The notes under the pieces were generated by a model. The model was given only the letters and a program-made list of their open reading frames with translations, did no database searches and was not told where the DNA came from. Of a stretch of 64,000 bases of DNA, positions 55,134-64,000 are shown piece by piece. The stretch is from Gammaproteobacteria bacterium (GTDB lineage: Bacteria > Pseudomonadota > Gammaproteobacteria > Granulosicoccales > Granulosicoccaceae). The stretch lies in the NCBI GenBank assembly GCA_002746645.1, contig PDPU01000025.1, positions 1-64,000 of the forward strand, read 5' to 3'. Position numbers and translations under genes: made by a program. Numbering within the stretch: the stretch's first letter is position 1; the number at the start of each line of letters is the position of its first letter.

Positions 55134-55137
<4 letters not shown>
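54349..55137 (+). CDS. HAD-family phosphatase, phosphoglycolate phosphatase-like
   Basis: The 262-residue protein has the HAD motifs GILFDKDGTLIDF (nucleophile Asp near residue 20), IATMDDERGA, LKPEPGMLL and MVGDSPRDLAMG. It fits the Gph-like class; the substrate is unknown. ATG 54349 or 54367. Its stop overlaps the MBL-fold hydrolase start (ATGA). Confidence 0.88.
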
Positions 55138-56136
<999 letters not shown>

Positions 56137-56144
<8 letters not shown>

Positions 56145-56853
56145 TCACCGGTTTGCCGTCAATACGCGTGTACATGCGTGTCTGCGGCTTGTCGTCGTCG
56201 GCATCGAGTTGACGCAGCAGTTCGCTCAGCACGAATCGCGTGACGCCGGCCAGTCGGATCTCGCCTGGCTCGGCGGCGTCGAACCAGCGGAGATCGAGCA
56301 GTTCTCCGTTGCCTCTGGGTTCGGTGCTGGCGATCGTCGCCACCGTGTCGACGTCGACACCGAAGAAGCGCGCATGAAACCGAATCGGTTCACTCTCGGG
56401 CGTGATGGCGCGCGCGACCGGCCACAGTGGATCGAGGGTGGGCACGAGACCACTTGCGGCGATCGTCTGCCAGCTCTCGCTCGCCGGCTGTGCACAGGCA
56501 TCGCGACGCAAGGAATCGGTAATGCAGGCCTCGCCGATCAGCAGCCCGGCCTCCTCGAAGGTTTCACGAATGCCCGCCATGGCAAGCGCATGCGCTTCGC
56601 GCGCATCGCCTTTCACGGCCAGCGCCGCAATGCTGCTCGCGGACAGCTCACCGATGGCACAGGCATCGGCGTCATCGGCGTCGACAGCACCTCCCGGAAA
56701 TACGTACACGTCGGGCATGAAGCGGTGCGAGGAGGCACGTCTTCCGAGCAGCACATCGACGCCGGAGGCGCGGCGCCGATACAGAAGCACGCTGGCGGCA
56801 TCACGCGGTGTGGCCACGGCAACGCCCGCAGCGGCATCACGCGGTGTAGTCAC
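56137..56853 (-). CDS. Nudix family hydrolase
   Basis: The 238-residue protein has the Nudix box elements FPGGAVD and GIRETFEEAGLLIG. N-terminal residues 1-22 contain a near-duplicate (TTPRDAAAG / ATPRDAA) from the 36-base repeat. It resembles the CoA-pyrophosphatase/NUDT19-like group; the substrate is unknown. Its start overlaps the moeA end by four bases. Confidence 0.87.
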
Positions 56854-56866
56854 GGCAAGCCCCGCA
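56795..56866. repeat. 36-base direct repeat, two copies, across the Nudix/moeA junction
   Basis: Two adjoining 36-base units starting GCGGCATCACGCGGTGT (56795-56830 and 56831-56866) differ at four positions. One copy is inside the Nudix gene; the second spans its start and the last codons of moeA. The Nudix start codon may therefore have been created by the duplication. Confidence 0.85.
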
Positions 56867-58151
56867 GCAGACCGTCGAAGGGCTGAACACCAACCCTGTC
56901 CCCCGCCGCCACCGCCGCCACTTCGGCATCGATGACGATCAGGCAGTTGGCGAGGCTCATCGAACTCAGGCGCCCCGCACCCTGCTTGCCGGTGCTCCGT
57001 ACCAGCACCTTGCCGTGCTCGTCGATGCGCATGATGCCGCGCTGATACTCAACCCGGCCGGGTGTCTTTCTGAGTGACGACTCGGCCGTGGCCGGGAACA
57101 CGGGCGCGGGCAGGTATGGACTACCGAGCAGCGCGGCGATGGCCGGCCTGACGAACTGCAGAAAGGTCACCATCACGGCCACGGGGTTTCCGGGCAGACC
57201 GAAGAAGACGGCATCACCGACATGACCGAAGGCCAACGGACGCCCCGGACGCATCGCGATGCGCCAGAAGCCGACATCGCCGATGGCCGCAAGCGATCGG
57301 CCGACGAAGTCGGCATCGCCCGTCGAGACACCACCCGAACTCAGTACGAGATCCGCGCGTTCTGATCCTTCCTGCATTGCCGCGAGCGTCGCCTCGGCGG
57401 TATCGGCAACCACACCGAGATCGATGAGTTCGACGGCGGGGCTGTCGAGGAGCGCTGCAAGGACATGGCGGTTGCTGTCGAAGAGCTTGCCGGGCGGCAG
57501 CGGTGTGCCCTCGGGGTGCGCGGTGAGCGTGACCAGTTCATCACCGGTGGTGAACACCGCCACGCGGAGCGGTCGCACGACACGGCAGCGGCGAATGCCC
57601 AGAGACGCCAGCACACCGATATCGGCGGCATTCAGCACGCGCCCCGGCGCGAACAGCGCTTCGCCGAGCGCGACATCCTCACCCGCTGCACGCACGTTCT
57701 TGCCCGGCACGGCGCGACTGTCGATACGCACCTCATTCTCGCCAACCACGGCGGCATGCTCCTGTATGACCACCGTGTCGGCCCCATCGGGCATCTCCGC
57801 ACCCGTGAAGATGCGTACCGCCTCGCCTGCGTTTACCAGCCCGGAAAAACGCTCACCGGCCAGCGCGCGCCCGATGACCCGAAGCGTGGTTTCGCCCGCA
57901 TCCGGGACGCTGTCCGCGTGAATGGCATAGCCATCCATGGCGGCGTTGCGTGCCGGCGGTACGTTCGCGGGCGACACGATGGCCTCGGCAAGCACCCGAT
58001 CGCGCAGCCGGTCGAGCGCCAGGGTTTCGCTGGCACCCGGCGCATCGATGTCGATCCCGCGTACCGCCGCGGCCATGCGCGCCCGCGCCTCGGCCACCGG
58101 CATCAGCGCCGTATCGCGCGGGTCATCACAGGAGGGTTGCTGTTCGATCAT
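56850..58151 (-). CDS. moeA: Molybdopterin molybdenumtransferase
   Basis: MoeA inserts molybdate into adenylated molybdopterin. The 433-residue protein has NVPPARNAAMDGYAIHAD near residues 75-92, LVLSSGGVSTGDADFV and FGLPGNPVAVMVTF, all family hallmarks. ATG 58151 (MIEQQPSCDD) overlaps the mobA stop (ATGA); the longer frame is the mobA shadow. The order gshA-mobA-moeA-Nudix forms an operon. Confidence 0.94.
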   Translation of the reverse strand: MIEQQPSCDDPRDTALMPVAEARARMAAAVRGIDIDAPGASETLALDRLRDRVLAEAIVSPANVPPARNAAMDGYAIHADSVPDAGETTLRVIGRALAGERFSGLVNAGEAVRIFTGAEMPDGADTVVIQEHAAVVGENEVRIDSRAVPGKNVRAAGEDVALGEALFAPGRVLNAADIGVLASLGIRRCRVVRPLRVAVFTTGDELVTLTAHPEGTPLPPGKLFDSNRHVLAALLDSPAVELIDLGVVADTAEATLAAMQEGSERADLVLSSGGVSTGDADFVGRSLAAIGDVGFWRIAMRPGRPLAFGHVGDAVFFGLPGNPVAVMVTFLQFVRPAIAALLGSPYLPAPVFPATAESSLRKTPGRVEYQRGIMRIDEHGKVLVRSTGKQGAGRLSSMSLANCLIVIDAEVAAVAAGDRVGVQPFDGLLRGLP

Positions 58152-58891
58152 GACTTTCGGGTATCGCCTCTTGCACGCACCTCGCCCGCTGCACGCGCCT
58201 CGCCCGCTTCCCACGTCTCGTCTGCCTCGAACACTTCGCGCACGCCGCCGGTCCTGAGCCACGCCTCGGCCGCGCCGCGGTCGTCCTCGGTATTGATGTT
58301 GACGAACATCCGGCATAGATCGGCGGCCGGCACCGCGACCTTCTCTTCACCCTGGTACCAGAGATCGATCTTCCGCTCCCCGGCAGCGAGGAAGGCCTCG
58401 AGCGAGGCCAGACAGGCGCGACGCACGAGCAGGAAGATGGGTTGTTCACGCGTCCCGTCGAAAGGTACGGCGACATCGGCTTCGACCGATTCCAGCGACG
58501 CAAGCAGCCGTTTCGGCAGTTCCGGACCGATGAATGGCGAATCGCAGGGGCACATGAAGACGAAGTCGGTGTCGAGAGTGCGAAGACCGGTCAACAGCCC
58601 GGCGAGGGGGCCAGGATAATCGGGCATGGTGTCGGCCACCACCGGCGGCGTGGCAAGATGAGTTGACAGGCCATCATGACTTTCGGACATGTCCCGAACC
58701 AGATCGAAATAGCGTTCGTGATTGCGGTTGGCATTGATCACGATCCGTTCGGACACCGGCACCATGGCCTGCAGCACATGTGCGGCCATGGGTATTCCGC
58801 CGAGAGTCACAAGGCCCTTGTCCTGCCCCTGCAGACGCCGGCCGAGTCCACCGGCAAGCACCACCACGCCAAGCCCCGGAATCAGACTCAT
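58148..58891 (-). CDS. mobA: Molybdenum cofactor guanylyltransferase
   Basis: MobA attaches GMP to molybdopterin. The 247-residue protein has VVVLAGGLGRRLQGQDKG (residues 9-26), then YPGPLAGLLTGLR and FMCPCDSPFIGPEL. The last 25 residues (Glu/Ala/Gly/Arg) come from 18-base tandem repeats at about 58172-58207 and are not part of the family. It is coupled to gshA and moeA by ATGA overlaps. Confidence 0.93.
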   Translation of the reverse strand: MSLIPGLGVVVLAGGLGRRLQGQDKGLVTLGGIPMAAHVLQAMVPVSERIVINANRNHERYFDLVRDMSESHDGLSTHLATPPVVADTMPDYPGPLAGLLTGLRTLDTDFVFMCPCDSPFIGPELPKRLLASLESVEADVAVPFDGTREQPIFLLVRRACLASLEAFLAAGERKIDLWYQGEEKVAVPAADLCRMFVNINTEDDRGAAEAWLRTGGVREVFEADETWEAGEARAAGEVRARGDTRKS

Positions 58892-60492
58892 TGCTTGCCT
58901 CCGAGCTGCGCAAACAAGCCGGTGAGAAAAGCCTCGAAGCTGCCGCTGGACGCTGCCTCGAGGGCGCTCTGGTCGGCAAGGGACGAGGCCGCCAGTGCGT
59001 CCATCTCGCGTTCGAAGGCAGCGTCGAGCGGCGCGGCAAGGTGGGCTTCGTGCTGCCGACGAGACAATGCAAGCACGACCCCGGAAAAACTGCCCGTGTC
59101 GAACACCTGTTCGAGCATGCGTGCCGATGGCGTCAGGGAAGGGTCTTCCACCCTGGCCAGTTGCGTATCGAGCGCTCTGACGTAGCGCGGTTCGGTTTCG
59201 TTGCGGTCGAGCCAGGCGGCCAGCGGCCGGAGTGGTTCGAGTATGTCACGTGCCCAGTCGGCGAGCGCCACGGTTCCGTGTGAGGTCTCGAGTTCGAGCC
59301 CGGGTTGGCGGCCATCGTGGGCCACACGACGCATGTTTTCGGCAATGCGCACCATGTCGGTTGCGTCGAGCGGGTGCGGATCGGCCAGCCAGCAATGCAG
59401 CATGAGCAGTTCGATCGCGGCCACGGTATCGACATCGAGTCCTGCCGGATGAAAGAGGTTCACGTCGAGCGAGCGCAGTTCGAGATAGCGGATGCCGCGA
59501 CGCTTCAGCGCCATGATCGGAAACTCACCACGTTCGGGAATCTGCTTCGGACGCACCGAGGAATAGAACTCGTTTTCGATCTGCAGGCGGTTGACGCTGA
59601 GTTGCTGGAGCGCACCACTGGCGTCATGCAGCCCGAGTTTTTCGTAAGGCGGGTGTGGCGCGGTCACATGATCGATGATGTCGCCGACATAGTCCTCGAA
59701 ACAGGTGTGCCTGACGGCGAGGTTGATCGGTTCGTCATCGCGGTAGCGATAGCCGATGCGCCCCATCCGCAGCGAGGTGCCTTCGGGCGCGAAGCGCGTG
59801 TTGCCGAAACGCTCGAGTTCCTCGCCTTCGCCCTCGCCGAGGAAGCTCGGACAGACTGCCGGTGAAGCGCCGAAGAGGTAGGGCACCAGCCAGCCGATGC
59901 GCTGCAGGTTCTGCGTCATGCGGAAATAGCCGCGGGTGATGTCGTCCTGCGTAACCGTGGGAGTACCATCCGGCCCGCTCGCCTTCCCGAAGCCACCCGG
60001 CGCGAACGCGGCATCCGGCATGGAGAAATTGAAATGAATGCCGGCGATGGCCTGCATGCGACGACCGTAGCGAAGCGCAAGACCGCGTCGGTATACGTGT
60101 TTCATGACACCGTTGTGCGAACTGCCGTACTGACCGATGCGCACGCTTTCACTGCCGTCGAGCAGGCACGGCATGCTGGTGTTCCAGAAGATTTCCCCGT
60201 TTTCGAGCTTGCGCGCGACGTAGCGATGCAGGTTCTCGAGATAGCCGAGCGCCGCGGTGCCGCCGGCAACGGGTGGTGTTACCATCTCGATCAGTGCTTC
60301 GGAGAAGTCGGTAGTGATATGCGGGTGCGTCAGCGGTGCCCCCAGTGTCTGCGGATGATCACTCTGGGCGATGCGCCCTTCCCCGTCGACACGCAGACAT
60401 TCCCTTTCAAGGCCGACGCGGCGCCCTGCCAGTACGTCGGGGTCGTGGTTGCTGATGAGGTTTTCGACCGCTCTGGTAACGTCGGAATACAC
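58888..60492 (-). CDS. gshA: Glutamate-cysteine ligase, proteobacterial type
   Basis: GshA makes gamma-glutamylcysteine in glutathione synthesis. The 534-residue protein has VGLERECLRVDGEGRIAQSD at the N-terminus, TTDFSEALIEMVTPP, YGSSHNGVMKHVYRRGLALR and LRSLDVNLFHPAGLD, as in the E. coli-type enzyme (518 residues). It starts about 100 bases from the divergent YbfF-like gene. Confidence 0.95.
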   Translation of the reverse strand: MYSDVTRAVENLISNHDPDVLAGRRVGLERECLRVDGEGRIAQSDHPQTLGAPLTHPHITTDFSEALIEMVTPPVAGGTAALGYLENLHRYVARKLENGEIFWNTSMPCLLDGSESVRIGQYGSSHNGVMKHVYRRGLALRYGRRMQAIAGIHFNFSMPDAAFAPGGFGKASGPDGTPTVTQDDITRGYFRMTQNLQRIGWLVPYLFGASPAVCPSFLGEGEGEELERFGNTRFAPEGTSLRMGRIGYRYRDDEPINLAVRHTCFEDYVGDIIDHVTAPHPPYEKLGLHDASGALQQLSVNRLQIENEFYSSVRPKQIPERGEFPIMALKRRGIRYLELRSLDVNLFHPAGLDVDTVAAIELLMLHCWLADPHPLDATDMVRIAENMRRVAHDGRQPGLELETSHGTVALADWARDILEPLRPLAAWLDRNETEPRYVRALDTQLARVEDPSLTPSARMLEQVFDTGSFSGVVLALSRRQHEAHLAAPLDAAFEREMDALAASSLADQSALEAASSGSFEAFLTGLFAQLGGKQ

Positions 60493-60593
60493 CTTGGACT
60501 GGCCTCGAAAAAGTGGCAGCAGCGAGTGTAACCCAGGCCCTTGTACTACGCAGACAGCATGAGCCCGTCAACAACCTTGTACGCCCCGGACAC

Positions 60594-61388
60594 ATGATCT
60601 CCATCAATCGCGTTGCCAATGGCAACGGACCCTATACACTGCTCCTGCACGGGTTGTTCGGCGACCTCGACAACCTCGCGCGACTCGGCCGGGCACTCGA
60701 TGATCGTTACCGTGTGGTCCGCGCCGACCTTCCCGCCCACGGCGACTCGGGCAGCGCGAACGAACTCACGATCGACGTCATGGCCGAGGCCATGCTCGAC
60801 GTGCTTGCCGACGAATCCTCGGGGAACGGCAACTGGCGGCTGATCGGTCACTCGCTCGGCGGCAAGGTGGTGATGCGCATGGCGGCCGATCCGCGCTGCC
60901 CGCCCCTCGCGGCGATGATCATCGCCGACATGGCACCGCGCGTCTATCCACCGCACCACCAGTCGATCATCGACACCCTGCTCGCGCTCGACCTCGACAC
61001 CATCAGGAGCAGGCGTGATGCCGATGGCTTGCTGGCGCAGCACATCGACAGCCCGCAAGTCAGGGCTTTCCTGCTCAAGAGCCTCCGTCGCGACGAATCC
61101 GGCACCTGGCGCTGGGCACTGGACCTTGCGAGCATTGCCGGGAACTACCCGAGCATTTCGGCAAGCCCCCGTATCGAGGCCCCGATCGACACCCCCGCCC
61201 TGTTCATTCGCGGTGGCGCCAGCAACTATGTTCGTGATCAGGACTGGACAACCATCGAGTCCCTGTTCCCGCGCGCGGAGCTGGCCACGATCGATGGTGC
61301 CGGTCACTGGCTGCACGCCGAACGCCCCGACGAATTCGCACGCCTCTGTCTCGACTTTCTCGCAAGGGCCGATACCGACGACGGCTGA
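60594..61388 (+). CDS. ybfF: YbfF-like alpha/beta fold esterase
   Basis: The 264-residue protein matches the YbfF group: LLLHGLFGDLDNLARLGRAL, DLPAHGDSG, the nucleophile elbow GHSLGGKVVMR, and a final GAGHWLHAERPDEF. ATG 60594 (MISINRVANG) is used; the frame opens at 60513 without support. The reaction is acyl ester hydrolysis; the physiological substrate is unknown. Confidence 0.88.
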   Translation: MISINRVANGNGPYTLLLHGLFGDLDNLARLGRALDDRYRVVRADLPAHGDSGSANELTIDVMAEAMLDVLADESSGNGNWRLIGHSLGGKVVMRMAADPRCPPLAAMIIADMAPRVYPPHHQSIIDTLLALDLDTIRSRRDADGLLAQHIDSPQVRAFLLKSLRRDESGTWRWALDLASIAGNYPSISASPRIEAPIDTPALFIRGGASNYVRDQDWTTIESLFPRAELATIDGAGHWLHAERPDEFARLCLDFLARADTDDG

Positions 61389-61404
61389 GGCGCTGCGACG
61401 CGAC

Positions 61405-61434
61405 CAGCACGACCCAGCACGACCCAGCACGACC
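61405..61434. repeat. 10-base tandem repeat CAGCACGACC, three copies
   Basis: Three perfect copies lie between the esterase gene and sbcB, just after the esterase stop. The unit is outside both coding regions. Confidence 0.85.
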
Positions 61435-61468
61435 CAGTTCGACGCCACGATCGCACCGGAACTCCATC

Positions 61469-62884
61469 ATGCCAACACCCAGCTTCTACTGGTTCGATTA
61501 CGAAACCTTCGGGCTCGACCCGGCCTGGGATCGGCCGGCGCAGTTCGCCGGGCTGCGCACCGACCTCGACCTGAAGGTTGTCGGCGAGCCAAGGGTGCTC
61601 TACAACCGGCTCACCGACGACTACCTGCCCGACCCGGGTGCCGCCGCCATCACCGGCATCACGCCCTCGACGGTCAACCAAGAGGGACTGAGGGAGGTCG
61701 AGTTCATCCGGCAGGTTCGTGCCGAACTCGGCGCTCCGGGCACCTGCTCGCTCGGCTACAACACCATCGGCTTCGACGATCACTTCACTCGCTATACCCT
61801 GTACCGGAATTTCTTCGACCCCTACGAACACGAATGGGCCAACGGCAATTCGCGCTGGGATCTCCTCGACATCGTGCGCCTGACGCGGGCGCTTCGCCCC
61901 GAAGGCATCGCGTGGCCGACTCGGGACGACGGAAGCCCGAACAACAAGCTCGAGCACCTGAGTGCAGCCAACGGCATCCTGCATGCGCAGGCACATGACG
62001 CGCTCTCGGACGTACATGCAACCATCGGCATGGCGCGTCTGATACGCGAGCACCAACCACGCTTGTTCGACTATGCCTTCGCGCATCGCGGCAGACAGGC
62101 CGTGGCCGAGAAACTGAACGTGCAGCGGCGTGAGCCACAGATACTGGTTTCGAGCCGCATCCCGGCTGCGCGCTCGCACCTTGCCGTGGTGCTGCCGCTG
62201 ATGCTGCATCCGGGCGACGCGAAGAAGGTGTGGCTGTTCGATCTTGCCCACGATCCCGAGGCGCTCCTCGCCACGCCACCCGGAGAGATCGAGAAACCGA
62301 GCCAGCATGGCCTGGTCAGCGTGCGCACCAACCAGTGCCCCGTGATGGTGCCGATGTCGGTACTGCGTGACGCCGATGCCGAACGTCTCGGCATCGATCG
62401 CGCCGCGCTCGAACGTCACCTGGCCGCCGCCGGCGTGCTCGATACGGCGGGGTTTCTGCCCGAACTGGCCAGTCATCTCGACACACCTGTTGTCGACGGA
62501 CCACGCGATGCCGACGGCAGTCTCTACGGTGGCGGCTTCTTCGGCGACGAGGATCGGCGCCGTATCCACCATGTGCACGCGGTCGCCAGCCCCGAAGCGC
62601 TGCGGGAACTCGAGGGCCAGTTCCTCGATGCACGACTCAACGAGATGCTCTGGCGCTACCGCGCACGCAACTGGCCTGAATCACTCGACCACGACGAACA
62701 GGCGCGCTGGCAGGATTTCTGCCGTGACCGGCTTCTCGACACGAAGGCCCCCTGGCGCGATTACGCTTCCTTCATGGCGAGTCTTGCCACGACCGATTTC
62801 GGTGCAAGGGAAGACTCGCTGCGACCGGCCTTCGAACAACTGGCCCACGATGCCGCCGTACGCCTTGGCTTGCCCACCGACTGA
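61469..62884 (+). CDS. sbcB: Exonuclease I
   Basis: SbcB degrades single-stranded DNA 3' to 5' in mismatch repair and recombination. The 471-residue protein has the DEDD nuclease motifs FYWFDYETFGLDPAWDRPAQ (residues 6-25), YNTIGFDDHFTRYTLYRNFF and HDALSDVHATIGMARLI. SH3-like and helical C-terminal domains follow. Length is near that of the E. coli enzyme (475). Confidence 0.96.
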   Translation: MPTPSFYWFDYETFGLDPAWDRPAQFAGLRTDLDLKVVGEPRVLYNRLTDDYLPDPGAAAITGITPSTVNQEGLREVEFIRQVRAELGAPGTCSLGYNTIGFDDHFTRYTLYRNFFDPYEHEWANGNSRWDLLDIVRLTRALRPEGIAWPTRDDGSPNNKLEHLSAANGILHAQAHDALSDVHATIGMARLIREHQPRLFDYAFAHRGRQAVAEKLNVQRREPQILVSSRIPAARSHLAVVLPLMLHPGDAKKVWLFDLAHDPEALLATPPGEIEKPSQHGLVSVRTNQCPVMVPMSVLRDADAERLGIDRAALERHLAAAGVLDTAGFLPELASHLDTPVVDGPRDADGSLYGGGFFGDEDRRRIHHVHAVASPEALRELEGQFLDARLNEMLWRYRARNWPESLDHDEQARWQDFCRDRLLDTKAPWRDYASFMASLATTDFGAREDSLRPAFEQLAHDAAVRLGLPTD

Positions 62885-62915
62885 CCGAGGCGACCAGTCT
62901 CGGCAGCAAGCAGCC

Positions 62916-63377
62916 TCAGTTCTTGCGTCGACCGCCGCCGTCGAGGAAGTCGGTACCGCTCATGAGTGGCGACACGGTGGAAAAGGCAAAGAAGGCGAAG
63001 AAGAGAAAGAAGAACAGGAACCGCCCGTTGGCGAGTTCGGGGATGGTCATGAGCACCAGGGGCACGAAGGCGATGGCGTAGAGCACGAAGCCGTAGGCGG
63101 CGTGCACGTAGATGTTCATGATCGAGTTGGTGATGTCAGTGCGGTAGACGCCACTCAACACGAGGCTCAGCAGCACCAGCACCACGGACGGCACCATCGG
63201 TGAGAGCAGATCCCGCACGGCAATGCCCAGAACCGAATGCCCCGCCGCGAGGAACACACAGCCCAGCACCGCACCTTCGAAGATCCCCCTGAGCAGCGTC
63301 GGGAAACGGATCTGGCGCAGAACGACCCGCACCAGAGGCTTTCCGACCTCGTTGAGAAATGAAGATGAATGCGACAT
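62916..63377 (-). CDS. Membrane protein, unknown function
   Basis: The 153-residue protein has four likely membrane helices. An opening block (LRQIRFPTLLRGIFEGAVLG) and SGVYRTDITNSIMNIYVHA recall the N-terminal membrane part of sugar transferases linked to exopolysaccharide or PEP-CTERM loci, but the transferase domain is absent. ATG 63377 is used. It ends convergent with sbcB. The gap 63378-63568 shows no gene. Confidence 0.7.
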   Translation of the reverse strand: MSHSSSFLNEVGKPLVRVVLRQIRFPTLLRGIFEGAVLGCVFLAAGHSVLGIAVRDLLSPMVPSVVLVLLSLVLSGVYRTDITNSIMNIYVHAAYGFVLYAIAFVPLVLMTIPELANGRFLFFFLFFAFFAFSTVSPLMSGTDFLDGGGRRKN

Positions 63378-63568
63378 GAGTGGCGGTGAAGCGCAATTGA
63401 CGAACGAAAATGCCTGCAAGGCGTGTATCCAGGTACCTCGTCTTCAAGCCGGTCCGGCAGTCTAGCACCACCGGCTGATCCGGAGATTGTTTCACAATTT
63501 ACAACAGAACAGAAAGTGTGACATAGTTCTCATTCCTTACACCGCGCTTCCTGACCGAAAGGATGGTT

Positions 63569-64000
63569 TCATCGCCGTTGCCAGCGTTCATCGATGTATT
63601 GCTCCTGCGGACGATAGTTGACCTTGTAGGCCATCTTCTGACACCCCTCCACCCAGTAGCCGAGGTAGAGATAGGGAATCTGCAGTTGCTGGCAGAGCAC
63701 GATCTGCCGAAGGATGCAGAACCGGCCCAGACCGCGTCGGCTTTCATCGGGTTCGAAGAAGGTGTAGACCGCCGATAGCCCGTCGGCCGTGGCATCGGTT
63801 ACCGCCACGGCAAGAAGCTGGCGATCCCGGCGGACTTCGAGAAACAGGGTCTCTCCCCAGGGGTTCAGCAGGAAACGCTGGAAGTCTTCCGAATCGGGAT
63901 TGTCCATGCCACCGCCGGGATGACGTGCCGCGAGGTAGCGGCTGTAGAGTTCGTGGTATTCCTGCGTGTAGCGCGCCGGCACGAGATCGACTTCAAGATC
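63569..64000 (-). CDS. bpt: Aspartate/glutamate leucyltransferase (Bpt), 3' part only
   Basis: Bpt attaches Leu from leucyl-tRNA to N-terminal Asp or Glu, marking proteins for ClpS-ClpAP. The visible 143 C-terminal residues include YHELYSRYLAARHPGGGMDN, LSAVYTFFEPDESRRGLGRF and LYLGYWVEGCQKMAYKVNYR, the family C-terminal signature. The frame is open to the window end, so about 95 N-terminal residues lie outside. Confidence 0.94.
   Translation of the reverse strand, partial: DLEVDLVPARYTQEYHELYSRYLAARHPGGGMDNPDSEDFQRFLLNPWGETLFLEVRRDRQLLAVAVTDATADGLSAVYTFFEPDESRRGLGRFCILRQIVLCQQLQIPYLYLGYWVEGCQKMAYKVNYRPQEQYIDERWQRR

Overview
The window looks like chromosomal DNA of a GC-rich gammaproteobacterium. 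Evidence: an ExbBD/MsbA/LpxK/KdsB envelope block beside ComEC, a LolD/LolC-type block, Mfd followed by CsiV, a gamma-type proteobacterial glutamate-cysteine ligase, SbcB, a RoxA-type ribosomal oxygenase and the Bpt aminoacyl-tRNA-protein transferase. I cannot name the genus. Most genes are GC-rich; the stretch from about 14.3 to 17.9 kb is visibly AT-richer.

Layout. 0-4.2 kb: the edge of a minus-strand gene, tRNA-Val(GAC), purB, roxA, a small DUF6356-like membrane protein and an Lrp/AsnC regulator. 4.2-13.3 kb (minus strand): kdsB, lpxK, msbA, exbD, exbB, comEC and an OmpA-like lipoprotein. 13.3-32.6 kb (minus strand): one long co-directional island. It starts with a small exported protein and the Flp pilin. 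It continues with TadG- and TadE-like proteins, the CpaB, secretin, FHA-TadA ATPase, TadB and TadC genes, a lipoprotein and a DUF192 protein. It ends with a large polymorphic toxin, an array of four paralogous candidate immunity genes and an exported protein. 32.8-43.4 kb: a small membrane protein, lolD with one Lol permease, mfd-csiV, a methyltransferase, and an ABC-2 exporter/thioesterase/cobalamin adenosyltransferase operon. 43.4-64 kb: a HIT protein, a MoxR-VWA pair, a repeat-bearing lipoprotein, an alpha/beta hydrolase, a two-receiver regulator, an ECF sigma factor coupled to a VWA protein, a HAD phosphatase-MBL hydrolase pair, a Nudix hydrolase, moeA-mobA-gshA, a YbfF-like esterase, sbcB, a membrane protein and the 3' part of bpt.

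The most interesting object is the toxin at 17303-19660. It begins like a Tad pseudopilin (TadE-like N-terminal membrane helix), carries a pretoxin HINT autoprotease-like domain, and ends in an AHH-type nuclease domain. It lies in the same transcription direction and apparent operon as a near-complete Tad secretion/pilus machine. Directly downstream are four tandem copies of one protein family, one of them frameshifted, which are the obvious immunity candidates. Base composition changes almost exactly at the HINT/nuclease boundary, as expected for a swapped toxin tip. My inference is that this is a Tad-apparatus-delivered polymorphic toxin system.

A second genome-wide oddity is the number of short tandem repeats, many in frame inside or at the ends of ordinary proteins (LpxK, Mfd, CsiV, the adenosyltransferase, the MBL hydrolase, a lipoprotein, MobA and the Nudix/MoeA junction).
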